This document shows, one piece after another, positions 1 through 5,764 of a stretch of DNA of 7,666 nt. The translations under genes and the position numbers were made by a program. This stretch comes from QHWK01 sp035315685. Its GTDB lineage: Bacteria; Acidobacteriota; Vicinamibacteria; Vicinamibacterales; CAVVIG01. The stretch spans positions 1-7,666 of the forward strand of contig DATFXR010000399.1 in the NCBI GenBank assembly GCA_035315685.1, written 5' to 3'. The notes below the pieces were generated by a model. It saw only the letters and a program-made list of their open reading frames with translations. It had not been told where the DNA came from and did not search any database. How positions within the stretch are numbered: position 1 is the first letter of the stretch; every line of letters begins with the position of its first letter.

Positions 1-809
1 GCCGTCCCCTCGCCGCGATTCAATCGGTCGGTCAGCTCGCGGATGTTCGCGGTCGCGCTGTCGAGCGACTTCGCGAACGCATCGTCCTTGAGCAGCCTCC
101 CGAGGCTGCCCTCGCCGTCGCTGATCCGTCGCGTGAGATCCTCGAGATTCTTCATCGCGGCTTCGAGGCTGTTCGCGGTCTTCGGATCCTTCAGCAGCTT
201 CCCGAGCGTGCCGCGGCCCTGCTGCAGCTCACGCGTCAGCGAGTTCGCGGTCGCGACGAACGCGTTCATCTGGTTGTAGAGCTGTTCGTCGGTGACGAGC
301 TTGCCGATCGTCCCCTTGCCCTGCCGGACATCGCCGATGAGCCCGGTCAACTCGGTGATGCCCTCGCCGACCTGCGCGGTCATGTCGCCGAACGACGCCG
401 CAGCCTTGCCCGTCGGCACGTAGCCGTACTCGGGAATCGGCGTGCCGCTGGTGGCCGGGATGATGTCCACGGCGCTCTCGCCGAGCAGCGACACCGACCC
501 GAGCTTGGCGACCGAACGGTCGGTGATCCGGCTGCGCATGTCGTCGCGCACGTCGAAGCTCACGTCCACCTGCGTGCCGGCGAACGTCACGTCTCTGACG
601 CTGCCGACCTCCACGCCGGCGACACGTACCGGCGACCCCTTGGCCAGCCCGGCCACGTCGTTGAAGCGGGTCTTCAACGTGTAGCGCTGCCACGCGAAGC
701 CACGGGTCCCGGTGAGGGTGAAGATCAGCACGGCGGCGATGACGATGGCGACAATCGTGAGGACGCCGATCTTGAGTTCCGACAGGGCAAGCGATCGTGT
801 GCGCGGCAT
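1..809 (-). CDS. mlaD: MCE/MlaD-family lipid-transport substrate-binding protein (C-terminus cut by window edge)
   Basis: Membrane-anchored, periplasm-facing MCE protein of an Mla-type phospholipid ABC transporter. In this family the MCE domain forms a ring through which lipid passes to or from the MlaFE core. 269 codons are visible; the gene continues beyond position 1. A hydrophobic segment at about residues 13-34 is an uncleaved N-terminal anchor. The MCE domain follows at about 42-118, with the typical GLAKGSPVRVAGVEVGSV block at 54-71 and LLGESAVDII at 108-117. After it come repeats at exactly 34-residue spacing: GKGTIGKLVTD at 164, GRGTLGKLLKD at 198, GEGSLGRLLKD at 232 and GEGT at 266. 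The ATG at 809 is chosen because GAGGA (816-820) lies 6 nt upstream. It starts 9 nt after the mlaF stop and is the last visible gene of the run. The family call is firm. The symbol mlaD is by homology, and the direction of transport is unknown. Confidence 0.9.
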   Translation of the reverse strand, partial: MPRTRSLALSELKIGVLTIVAIVIAAVLIFTLTGTRGFAWQRYTLKTRFNDVAGLAKGSPVRVAGVEVGSVRDVTFAGTQVDVSFDVRDDMRSRITDRSVAKLGSVSLLGESAVDIIPATSGTPIPEYGYVPTGKAAASFGDMTAQVGEGITELTGLIGDVRQGKGTIGKLVTDEQLYNQMNAFVATANSLTRELQQGRGTLGKLLKDPKTANSLEAAMKNLEDLTRRISDGEGSLGRLLKDDAFAKSLDSATANIRELTDRLNRGEGT

Positions 810-815
810 AACTGG

Positions 816-820
816 TCCTC
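816..820 (-). promoter_or_regulatory. Ribosome binding site of the MCE gene, overlapping the mlaF stop
   Basis: On the minus strand TGAGGACCAGTT precedes the ATG at 809. The GAGGA core overlaps the TGA stop of the ATPase gene (821-819) and sits 6 nt from the start codon. This fixes the start of the MCE gene and suggests that ribosomes finishing mlaF reinitiate on it. Confidence 0.65.
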
Positions 821-1670
821 AGGACAGGAAGTTCACGATATAGGGATCGGTCGAGGCGCGGAGCGCGGCGGCGTCGCCCTCGAAGATGATCACGCCTTCT
901 TTCAGCATGATGAACTCGGTCTCGCGTTCCTTGTCTGGCGTCGCCGCCACGATCTCGACGCGGCCCCGCGCGCCGCGGCGCGCCATGTGGGTCGCGACGT
1001 AGAACGCGTCGCGGAGCTGATGCGTGACGATCAGCGAGCTCACCTTCTCCAGATCGCGCAGCTTGATCATTTCGTCGTCCACCGTGGTGGCGGTGATCGG
1101 ATCGAGACCGGTCGTCGCCTCGTCGTACAGCATGATGCTCGGCTTGAAGGCCATCGCGCGCGCGATCGCGACGCGCCGCCGCTGTCCACCGGAGAGCTCC
1201 GACGGCATCTTCTCGATGTGCTCTTCGAGGTCGATGAAGCCGAGCACCTCCTCGACGCGCTTGTCGACCTGCTCGAGCGGCAGGTCCGTCTCTTCGTAGA
1301 GTTTGTAGCCGACGTTCTCGCGGACGGTCAGCGAGTCGAACAGCGCCCCTTCCTGGAAGATCATGCCGAGGTCGGCGCGCACCGCCATCAGCTCGGCCTC
1401 GGTGAGCTGATCGACACGCTGGCCGTTCACCCAGACCACCCCGCTGTCGGCCCGCAGCAGACCGATCATGATCTTGAGCGCGGTCGACTTTCCCGAGCCG
1501 CTGGCGCCGAGGATGATCTTCGTGTGGCCCTTGATGAGCGTGAAGGTGACGTTCTTGAGCACGACCTTTTCGTCGAAGGCGAGCTGCACGTGGTCGAAGA
1601 CCACGACCGGCGCGCCCTCCTCGTTGAGGATCTGGCGGACCTGGTCGGACGTGGTGATCGGCTTTGCCAT
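819..1670 (-). CDS. mlaF: Mla-type lipid ABC transporter, ATP-binding protein
   Basis: Cytoplasmic ATPase that drives the MlaE-type permease. 283 residues, usual for MlaF (about 270). All nucleotide-binding motifs are present: Walker A GASGSGKST (55-63), Q-loop Q106 in IFQEGALFDSLTVRENV, signature LSGGQ (159-163), Walker B IMLYDEATTGLD (179-190) with catalytic E184, and H-loop H217 in VTHQ. The EGALFDSLTVRENV stretch after the Q-loop is characteristic of the MlaF subfamily rather than generic importers. A charged stretch of about 20 residues (around 230-252) is inserted between the H-loop helix and the final IMLKEG strand. The ATG at 1670 is chosen because the stop of mlaE (1672-1670) overlaps it by one base (TGATG). 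The open frame continues upstream, but that part is only an alternate frame of mlaE. No Shine-Dalgarno is visible, so translation probably depends on coupling to mlaE. Confidence 0.95.
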   Translation of the reverse strand: MAKPITTSDQVRQILNEEGAPVVVFDHVQLAFDEKVVLKNVTFTLIKGHTKIILGASGSGKSTALKIMIGLLRADSGVVWVNGQRVDQLTEAELMAVRADLGMIFQEGALFDSLTVRENVGYKLYEETDLPLEQVDKRVEEVLGFIDLEEHIEKMPSELSGGQRRRVAIARAMAFKPSIMLYDEATTGLDPITATTVDDEMIKLRDLEKVSSLIVTHQLRDAFYVATHMARRGARGRVEIVAATPDKERETEFIMLKEGVIIFEGDAAALRASTDPYIVNFLS

Positions 1671-2443
1671 CAGAAGACGAACCCGATGAAGAACTGCGTG
1701 ACGAAGAAGTCGGCGGCGATCACCGCTACCGAGCCCGCGACCACCGACAAGGTCGTCGCCTTGCCGACGCCGGCGGTGCCGCCCGAGGTGCGCAGCCCGA
1801 CGTAGCACGCGATCGTGGCGATCAGGAACCCGAAGACGAACGGCTTGGCCAGTCCCATCCACACATCGTGCATGTAGAGGGCTTTGGTCACCGACGCCCA
1901 GTAGAGGCTCGAGTTCACCTGCAGCTGGTAGCGGGCGACGACCCAGCCGCCCGAGATGCCGATGAAGTCGGCGATCACCGTGAGCACCGGGGCCATGAAA
2001 ATGCCCGCAATCATCCGCGGCACGACCAGCTTCCGCACCGGGTCGGTGCCGAGCGCGCGCAGCGCGTTGATCTGATCGCTGACCACCATCGAGCCGAGCT
2101 CCGCGGCGATGCCGGAACCGATCCGGCCGGTGAGCATCAGCGCCGTGAGCACCGGGCCGAGCTCCTTGATCATCGACGCGCTCACGAGGCGGCCGACCAC
2201 CGGCCGCGCGCCGAACTGATCGAGCGTCAGTCCGCTCTGTGACGCGAGTGCCATTCCCGTGAACAGTCCCGACAGCAGCACGACCGTGAGCGATCCGAAG
2301 CCGATCAGATCGAGCTGCTCGATCGCGTCGTGCCGGTAGAACGGCCGCGTGAACAGCGCGGCGAACGCGGAACAGGTCAGGTAGACGTACTCCTGCACCT
2401 CGAACGCGGCCTGCTTGAACCATCGCTGAATCGGGATCGGCAC
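1670..2443 (-). CDS. mlaE: MlaE/YrbE-family lipid ABC transporter permease
   Basis: Inner-membrane permease of the lipid transporter, expected to dimerise and bind two MlaF subunits and a ring of MCE proteins. 257 residues, close to the usual 260. The family core is clear: ELGPVLTALMLTGRIGSGIA (94-113), then AELGSMVVSDQINALRALG (114-132) and LVVPRMIAG (139-147). Hydrophobic segments lie at about 47-68, 95-113, 143-165, 202-217 and 230-256; the first helix is preceded by an amphipathic N-terminal stretch. The start is a GTG at 2443, only 7 nt after the uvrB stop. The best Shine-Dalgarno-like word, GAAGGG (2456-2461), lies inside the end of uvrB at a long 12-nt spacing, so expression is probably coupled to uvrB. 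No ATG upstream in frame is a better candidate. The family call is strong; the exact start is less sure. Confidence 0.93.
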   Translation of the reverse strand: MPIPIQRWFKQAAFEVQEYVYLTCSAFAALFTRPFYRHDAIEQLDLIGFGSLTVVLLSGLFTGMALASQSGLTLDQFGARPVVGRLVSASMIKELGPVLTALMLTGRIGSGIAAELGSMVVSDQINALRALGTDPVRKLVVPRMIAGIFMAPVLTVIADFIGISGGWVVARYQLQVNSSLYWASVTKALYMHDVWMGLAKPFVFGFLIATIACYVGLRTSGGTAGVGKATTLSVVAGSVAVIAADFFVTQFFIGFVF

Positions 2444-2450
2444 GCGGAGA

Positions 2451-4472
2451 TCACGCCCTTCGCGCCGGCCACGGCAGCCCGAGCTCGGGGTTGCGCAGCC
2501 GTTTGATCTGGTCGCGGAGCGCTGCCGCCTTCTCGAAGTCGAGGTTCGCCGCCGCGGCGCGCATCTGCTCCTGCAGACCGGCGATGTGCGCGTCGAGCTG
2601 CTGCTGATTGTGGAAGCGCTCCGTGCCGTCGATCGTCGCGGCGGGCGTCACGTAGTCGCGCTCGTAGACGCTCGACATCACCGCGTCGATCGCCCGGACG
2701 ATCGACTGCGGCGTGATCCCGTGCTCCGCGTTGAAGGCTTCCTGCACGGCGCGGCGCCGCTCGGTCTCGTTGATCGCGGCGCGCATCGAATCGGTCGTCG
2801 TGTCCGCGTACATGATCACGCGGCCGTTCACGTTCCGCGCCGCACGGCCGGACGTCTGGATCAGCGAGCCGGACGACCGCAGGAAGCCCTCCTTGTCGGC
2901 ATCGAGAATCGCCACGAGCGACACTTCCGGCAGGTCGAGCCCTTCCCGCAGCAGGTTGATCCCGACGAGCACGTCGAACTCGCCGCGCCGCAGATCGCGC
3001 AGGATCTGGACCCGCTCCAGTGTCTCGATGTCCGAATGCAGGTAGCGAACCTTGACGCCGAGCTCCTGGTAGTACTGCGTGAGGTCTTCCGCCATCCGCT
3101 TCGTCAACGTGGTCACCAGGACCCGCTCGCCGCACGAGACCCGTGTGCGGATCTCGGCGAGCAGATCGTCGACCTGCCCCTTGACCGGCCGCACCTCGAT
3201 CGGTGGATCGATCAGCCCGGTCGGCCGGATGATCTGCTCGACCACGACGCCTTGTGATTTGGACAGCTCGTACGGTCCGGGGGTTGCGGACACGAAGACG
3301 ACCTGCCGGACCCGCTCCTCCCATTCCTCGAAATTGAGCGGCCGGTTGTCGAGCGCCGACGGCAGCCGGAAGCCATACGCGACCAGCACTTCCTTCCGCG
3401 AGCGGTCGCCATGGTACATGCCGCGGATCTGCGGCACCGTCTGGTGGCTCTCATCGACGATGATCAAGGCGTCGCTGGGGAGGTAATCGAGCAGCGTCGG
3501 CGGCGGCTCGCCGGGATTGCGGCCGGTGAGGTGGCGGGCGTAGTTCTCGATCCCGTGGCAGTAGCCGATCTCGCGAATCATCTCCAGGTCGAACATCGTC
3601 CGCTGATGCAGCCGTTGCGCTTCGAGAAGCTTGCCTTCGCCCTCGAGCTTCGACCGGCACCACGCCAGCTCTTCCTTGATCGTTTCCACGGCACGGCGCG
3701 TCCGCTCGCGCGGCGCGACGAAGTGCGACTTCGGATACACGGCGATCTTGTCGTGGTGCCGCAGCGTCTTGCCGGTCAGCGGATCGAAGGTCGCCAGATC
3801 GTCGACGTCGTCTCCGAACAACTCGATGCGCAATCCGTTTTCTTCGTACGACGGGATCACCTCGACGATGTCGCCGCGGACGCGGAACGTGCCGCGGGCG
3901 AAGTCGTGGTCGTTGCGCTCGTACTGGATCTCGACCAGCTTGCGGAGAATCTCCTCGCGGCTGATCCGCTGGCCGCGCTCGAGCGGCAGCAGCATCCCGT
4001 AGTACGCCTCGGGCGAACCGAGGCCGTAGATGCACGACACGCTCGCGACGATGATGACGTCGCGCCGTTCGAACAGCGAGCGGGTCGCCGACAGCCGCAT
4101 GCGATCGATCTCGTCGTTGATCGTCGCTTCCTTCTCGATATAGGAGTCCGTCGCCGGGACGTACGCTTCCGGCTGGTAGTAGTCGTAGTAGCTGACGAAG
4201 TACTCGACCGCGTTGTCGGGGAAGAAACGACGGAATTCCTGGAAGAGCTGGGCGGCGAGCGTTTTGTTGTGGACCATCACCAGCGTGGGCCGATTCACCC
4301 TGGCGATCGTCTGCGCCATCGTGAACGTCTTGCCGGATCCCGTGACGCCGAGCAGGACCTGATGCGTGTCGCCGCGGTCGAGCCCCTCCGTCAATTCCCC
4401 GATCGCACGCTGCTGGTCGCCGGCAAGCTCGAAATCCGAGACGAGGTTGAAGCGATCGTAAAGCGAGGGCAT
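2451..4472 (-). CDS. uvrB: Excinuclease ABC subunit UvrB
   Basis: Central damage-verifying subunit of nucleotide excision repair. It receives lesion sites from UvrA, clamps DNA with a beta-hairpin and recruits UvrC for the two incisions. 673 residues, the normal length. Walker A GVTGSGKT is at 42-49, the DNA-threading hairpin VSYYDYYQPEAYVP at 93-106, the DEAD-type box DESH at 340-343 and SATPG at 395-399. GINLLREGLDLPEV follows at 504-517 and the arginine-finger motif QTSGRAARN at 539-547. The C-terminal UVR domain that contacts UvrA/UvrC spans about 624-659. All domains are intact. Motif VI has Ser where Ile is common (QTIGRAARN). The ATG at 4472 has GAAGGG 5 nt upstream. It heads a tightly packed run with mlaE, mlaF and mlaD. 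No recognisable LexA box was found in the leader, which instead holds a heptamer repeat array. Confidence 0.98.
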   Translation of the reverse strand: MPSLYDRFNLVSDFELAGDQQRAIGELTEGLDRGDTHQVLLGVTGSGKTFTMAQTIARVNRPTLVMVHNKTLAAQLFQEFRRFFPDNAVEYFVSYYDYYQPEAYVPATDSYIEKEATINDEIDRMRLSATRSLFERRDVIIVASVSCIYGLGSPEAYYGMLLPLERGQRISREEILRKLVEIQYERNDHDFARGTFRVRGDIVEVIPSYEENGLRIELFGDDVDDLATFDPLTGKTLRHHDKIAVYPKSHFVAPRERTRRAVETIKEELAWCRSKLEGEGKLLEAQRLHQRTMFDLEMIREIGYCHGIENYARHLTGRNPGEPPPTLLDYLPSDALIIVDESHQTVPQIRGMYHGDRSRKEVLVAYGFRLPSALDNRPLNFEEWEERVRQVVFVSATPGPYELSKSQGVVVEQIIRPTGLIDPPIEVRPVKGQVDDLLAEIRTRVSCGERVLVTTLTKRMAEDLTQYYQELGVKVRYLHSDIETLERVQILRDLRRGEFDVLVGINLLREGLDLPEVSLVAILDADKEGFLRSSGSLIQTSGRAARNVNGRVIMYADTTTDSMRAAINETERRRAVQEAFNAEHGITPQSIVRAIDAVMSSVYERDYVTPAATIDGTERFHNQQQLDAHIAGLQEQMRAAAANLDFEKAAALRDQIKRLRNPELGLPWPARRA

Positions 4473-4477
4473 ACGAA

Positions 4478-4483
4478 CCCTTC
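4478..4483 (-). promoter_or_regulatory. Ribosome binding site of uvrB
   Basis: The minus strand reads GAAGGG followed by TTCGT and the ATG at 4472. The 5-nt spacing supports this start over the out-of-frame ATG at 4485. Confidence 0.65.
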
Positions 4484-4498
4484 ATGGTACACGGGCGA

Positions 4499-4578
4499 GG
4501 TTCTAAAGTTCCAGGGTTCTAAGGTTCTAGGTTCTAAGTTCCAGGTTCTTGGTGCCTGGTTCCAGGTTCCTGGTTCAC
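4499..4578. repeat. Degenerate GGTTCYA heptamer tandem array upstream of uvrB
   Basis: Eleven consecutive 7-8 nt units start at 4499, 4507, 4515, 4523, 4530, 4537, 4544, 4551, 4558, 4565 and 4572. From 4523 onward the spacing is exactly 7 nt. Unit consensus on the plus strand is GGTTCTA or GGTTCCA, with GGTTCTT, GGTGCCT and AGTTCCA variants; the two 8-nt steps carry an extra A or G. On the minus strand, the coding strand of uvrB, the array reads as TAGAACC/TGGAACC units in the 5' leader or promoter region. Adjacent units such as CCTGGTTCCAGG can fold as small hairpins. The sequence is poorer in GC than its surroundings and does not look coding. Confidence 0.9.
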
Positions 4579-4751
4579 GGCGGGCAGATGAGCAGGGTGA
4601 CCTCGCGCCGGTTGCGACAGTGGGATCGCGCGCCGTCCGGTGTCGCGGGAACGGTCGAGTCGAACCTCGACGAGCGGCAGGGACGACGGCATCGGCTCTC
4701 GGTCCTCGCGACGGCGCGGCTCTCGATGGGGCTGGTGCGGAGCGGAGCCGT
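4579..4751. other. Rest of the VWA-uvrB intergenic gap, no gene recognised
   Basis: Short open frames cross this stretch on both strands, but their products are Arg/Pro-rich, run into the repeat array and match no family I recognise. A nine-base word CGGCTCTCG occurs twice (4693-4701 and 4717-4725). A GC stem CGGCTC/GAGCCG (4717-4722 with 4745-4750) lies just beyond the VWA stop but has no U-tract, so I do not call it a terminator. A uvrB promoter may lie here or in the array; none could be assigned. Confidence 0.5.
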
Positions 4752-5726
4752 CTATTTCCGCAGCGGCGCGAAGTAGCCGCGGCGGGCGCGGGCGCGGAGA
4801 TCGGCTCGCTTCATGCGGACGTCGACCTTGCGCCACTTCCCGTCCGTCTTCTCGTTGCTCGAGACGTAGCCGAGCGTGTACTGCGCGCGAATCTCGGCGA
4901 GGACCTTCTCGTAGACCGAGTCGAGCTCCTTGACAGCGGTCGGAAAAAACGCGCGGCCGCCGGTGACCTCGGCAATCTGCTGGATGATCATCCGCTGCTG
5001 ATTCCGGCTGATCGCCGACTGATGCTCGAGCTCGCCGATCGCGTAAACGGTGACATCCGAGGCTTTCAGAAGGTCCATCAACTCGGTCAGGCCGATCGCG
5101 CTTCGCGTGTCACCGCCGTCGGTGTACAGCAGCATCACCTTGCGGCCATCTTCTTCCGCAGCGCCATCGAGATACGTGCCGATGGCGTCGTAGAGCGCGG
5201 TGTCGCCGGAGGCTTTTTTCTGGCGAATCCGCTCGATCAGCCGCGCGTACTCGTTCTGGCTGTAGCGCGCGGTGCGAATCTCGGTGTCGAAGTCGACGAC
5301 CGTGATGTCGACGGCATCGGTGAGCGTGTTCAGGAACTTGACGGCCGCCGTCTTGCTGAACGCGAGATCGTCGCCCATGCTCTCGCTGACGTCGATGAGC
5401 AGCCCGAGGTGCATCGGCGGCCGGTCGGCCGCGTCGGCGTCGCCGGCCGCGAAGAAACGGACCGTCTGCGGTTTGCCTTCCTCGAGGATCTCGAAATCGT
5501 CCGCCGTCAGCCCGGAGACGAGGTTGCTCTTCCGGTCGGTCACCGTGACGCCGACGTTCACCAGATCGATGCGGCCCCGGAACTGCGGGATTTGCCCGGC
5601 CGGTCGCGCAGACAGGGATGCACAGAGCATCGCCGACGCCGCAGCGGCGGCGATCGCCACCGCCACGAGCCGCCGGATCGACGGAGCGCCGAGCCCACCC
5701 ACAACGGTGCACTGTATACCCGACAT
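4752..5726 (-). CDS. Secreted VWFA-related domain protein (acidobacterial type)
   Basis: Exported protein with a von Willebrand factor A domain; such domains bind protein partners through a metal ion. 324 residues. A signal peptide is likely: SIRRL (16-20), a hydrophobic Ala-rich core at 21-36, and probable cleavage near A40. There is no lipobox at C35. A beta-rich N-terminal part (about 52-95) contains the family-typical GLTADDFEILEEGKPQTV. The VWA domain runs about 105-275 with an intact MIDAS metal site: DVSES (112-116), T176 in SGDTALYD and D203 in YTDGGD. The C-terminal tail has YTLGYVSS (283-290) and RARRGYFAP (313-321). The DFEILEEGK...DVSESM...YTLGY...RRGYFAP layout matches a VWFA-related family abundant in Acidobacteriota. 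The specific partner is unknown. ATG 5726 has no clear Shine-Dalgarno; GTG at codon 9 is an alternative that keeps the signal peptide. It may be the first gene of the minus-strand run or a separate unit. Confidence 0.9.
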   Translation of the reverse strand: MSGIQCTVVGGLGAPSIRRLVAVAIAAAAASAMLCASLSARPAGQIPQFRGRIDLVNVGVTVTDRKSNLVSGLTADDFEILEEGKPQTVRFFAAGDADAADRPPMHLGLLIDVSESMGDDLAFSKTAAVKFLNTLTDAVDITVVDFDTEIRTARYSQNEYARLIERIRQKKASGDTALYDAIGTYLDGAAEEDGRKVMLLYTDGGDTRSAIGLTELMDLLKASDVTVYAIGELEHQSAISRNQQRMIIQQIAEVTGGRAFFPTAVKELDSVYEKVLAEIRAQYTLGYVSSNEKTDGKWRKVDVRMKRADLRARARRGYFAPLRK

Positions 5727-5741
5727 CGCTCGATCGAGGCG

Positions 5742-5747
5742 TATAAT
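5742..5747 (+). promoter_or_regulatory. Candidate -10 box for the DHH phosphoesterase gene
   Basis: A perfect TATAAT lies 17 nt before the ATG at 5765 in an otherwise GC-rich region. No good -35 hexamer or extended TG motif precedes it. A start about 7 nt downstream would leave a leader of only around 10 nt. The complementary strand over the same bases reads GATTATACG, so the divergent VWA gene could use overlapping promoter DNA. This is a sequence match only. Confidence 0.4.
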
Positions 5748-5764
5748 CGCAGGTTGGTACGTTG

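Noticed and set aside
1671..2423. The upstream in-frame extension of the MlaF open frame (to 534 codons).
   Set aside because: The extension is an alternate frame of mlaE. The ATPase starts at 1670, overlapping the mlaE stop by one base, and has normal length from there.
4499..4578. A CRISPR-like array or LexA/SOS box cluster in the heptamer repeats.
   Set aside because: Units are 7-8 nt with no spacers, so it is not CRISPR. GTTC words recur at 7 or 8 nt (14 across one variant unit), never at the 11-nt offset of the alphaproteobacterial GTTC-N7-GTTC box, and no GAAC-N4-GTTC palindrome is present.
4717..4750. A rho-independent terminator after the VWA gene.
   Set aside because: Only a 6-bp GC stem with a 22-nt loop and no T-tract on the transcript strand.
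4534..4836. A 100-codon minus-strand frame between the VWA gene and uvrB.
   Set aside because: Its start lies inside the VWA gene in another frame, its C-terminus is translated heptamer repeat (EPGTRHQEPGT), and it resembles no known family.
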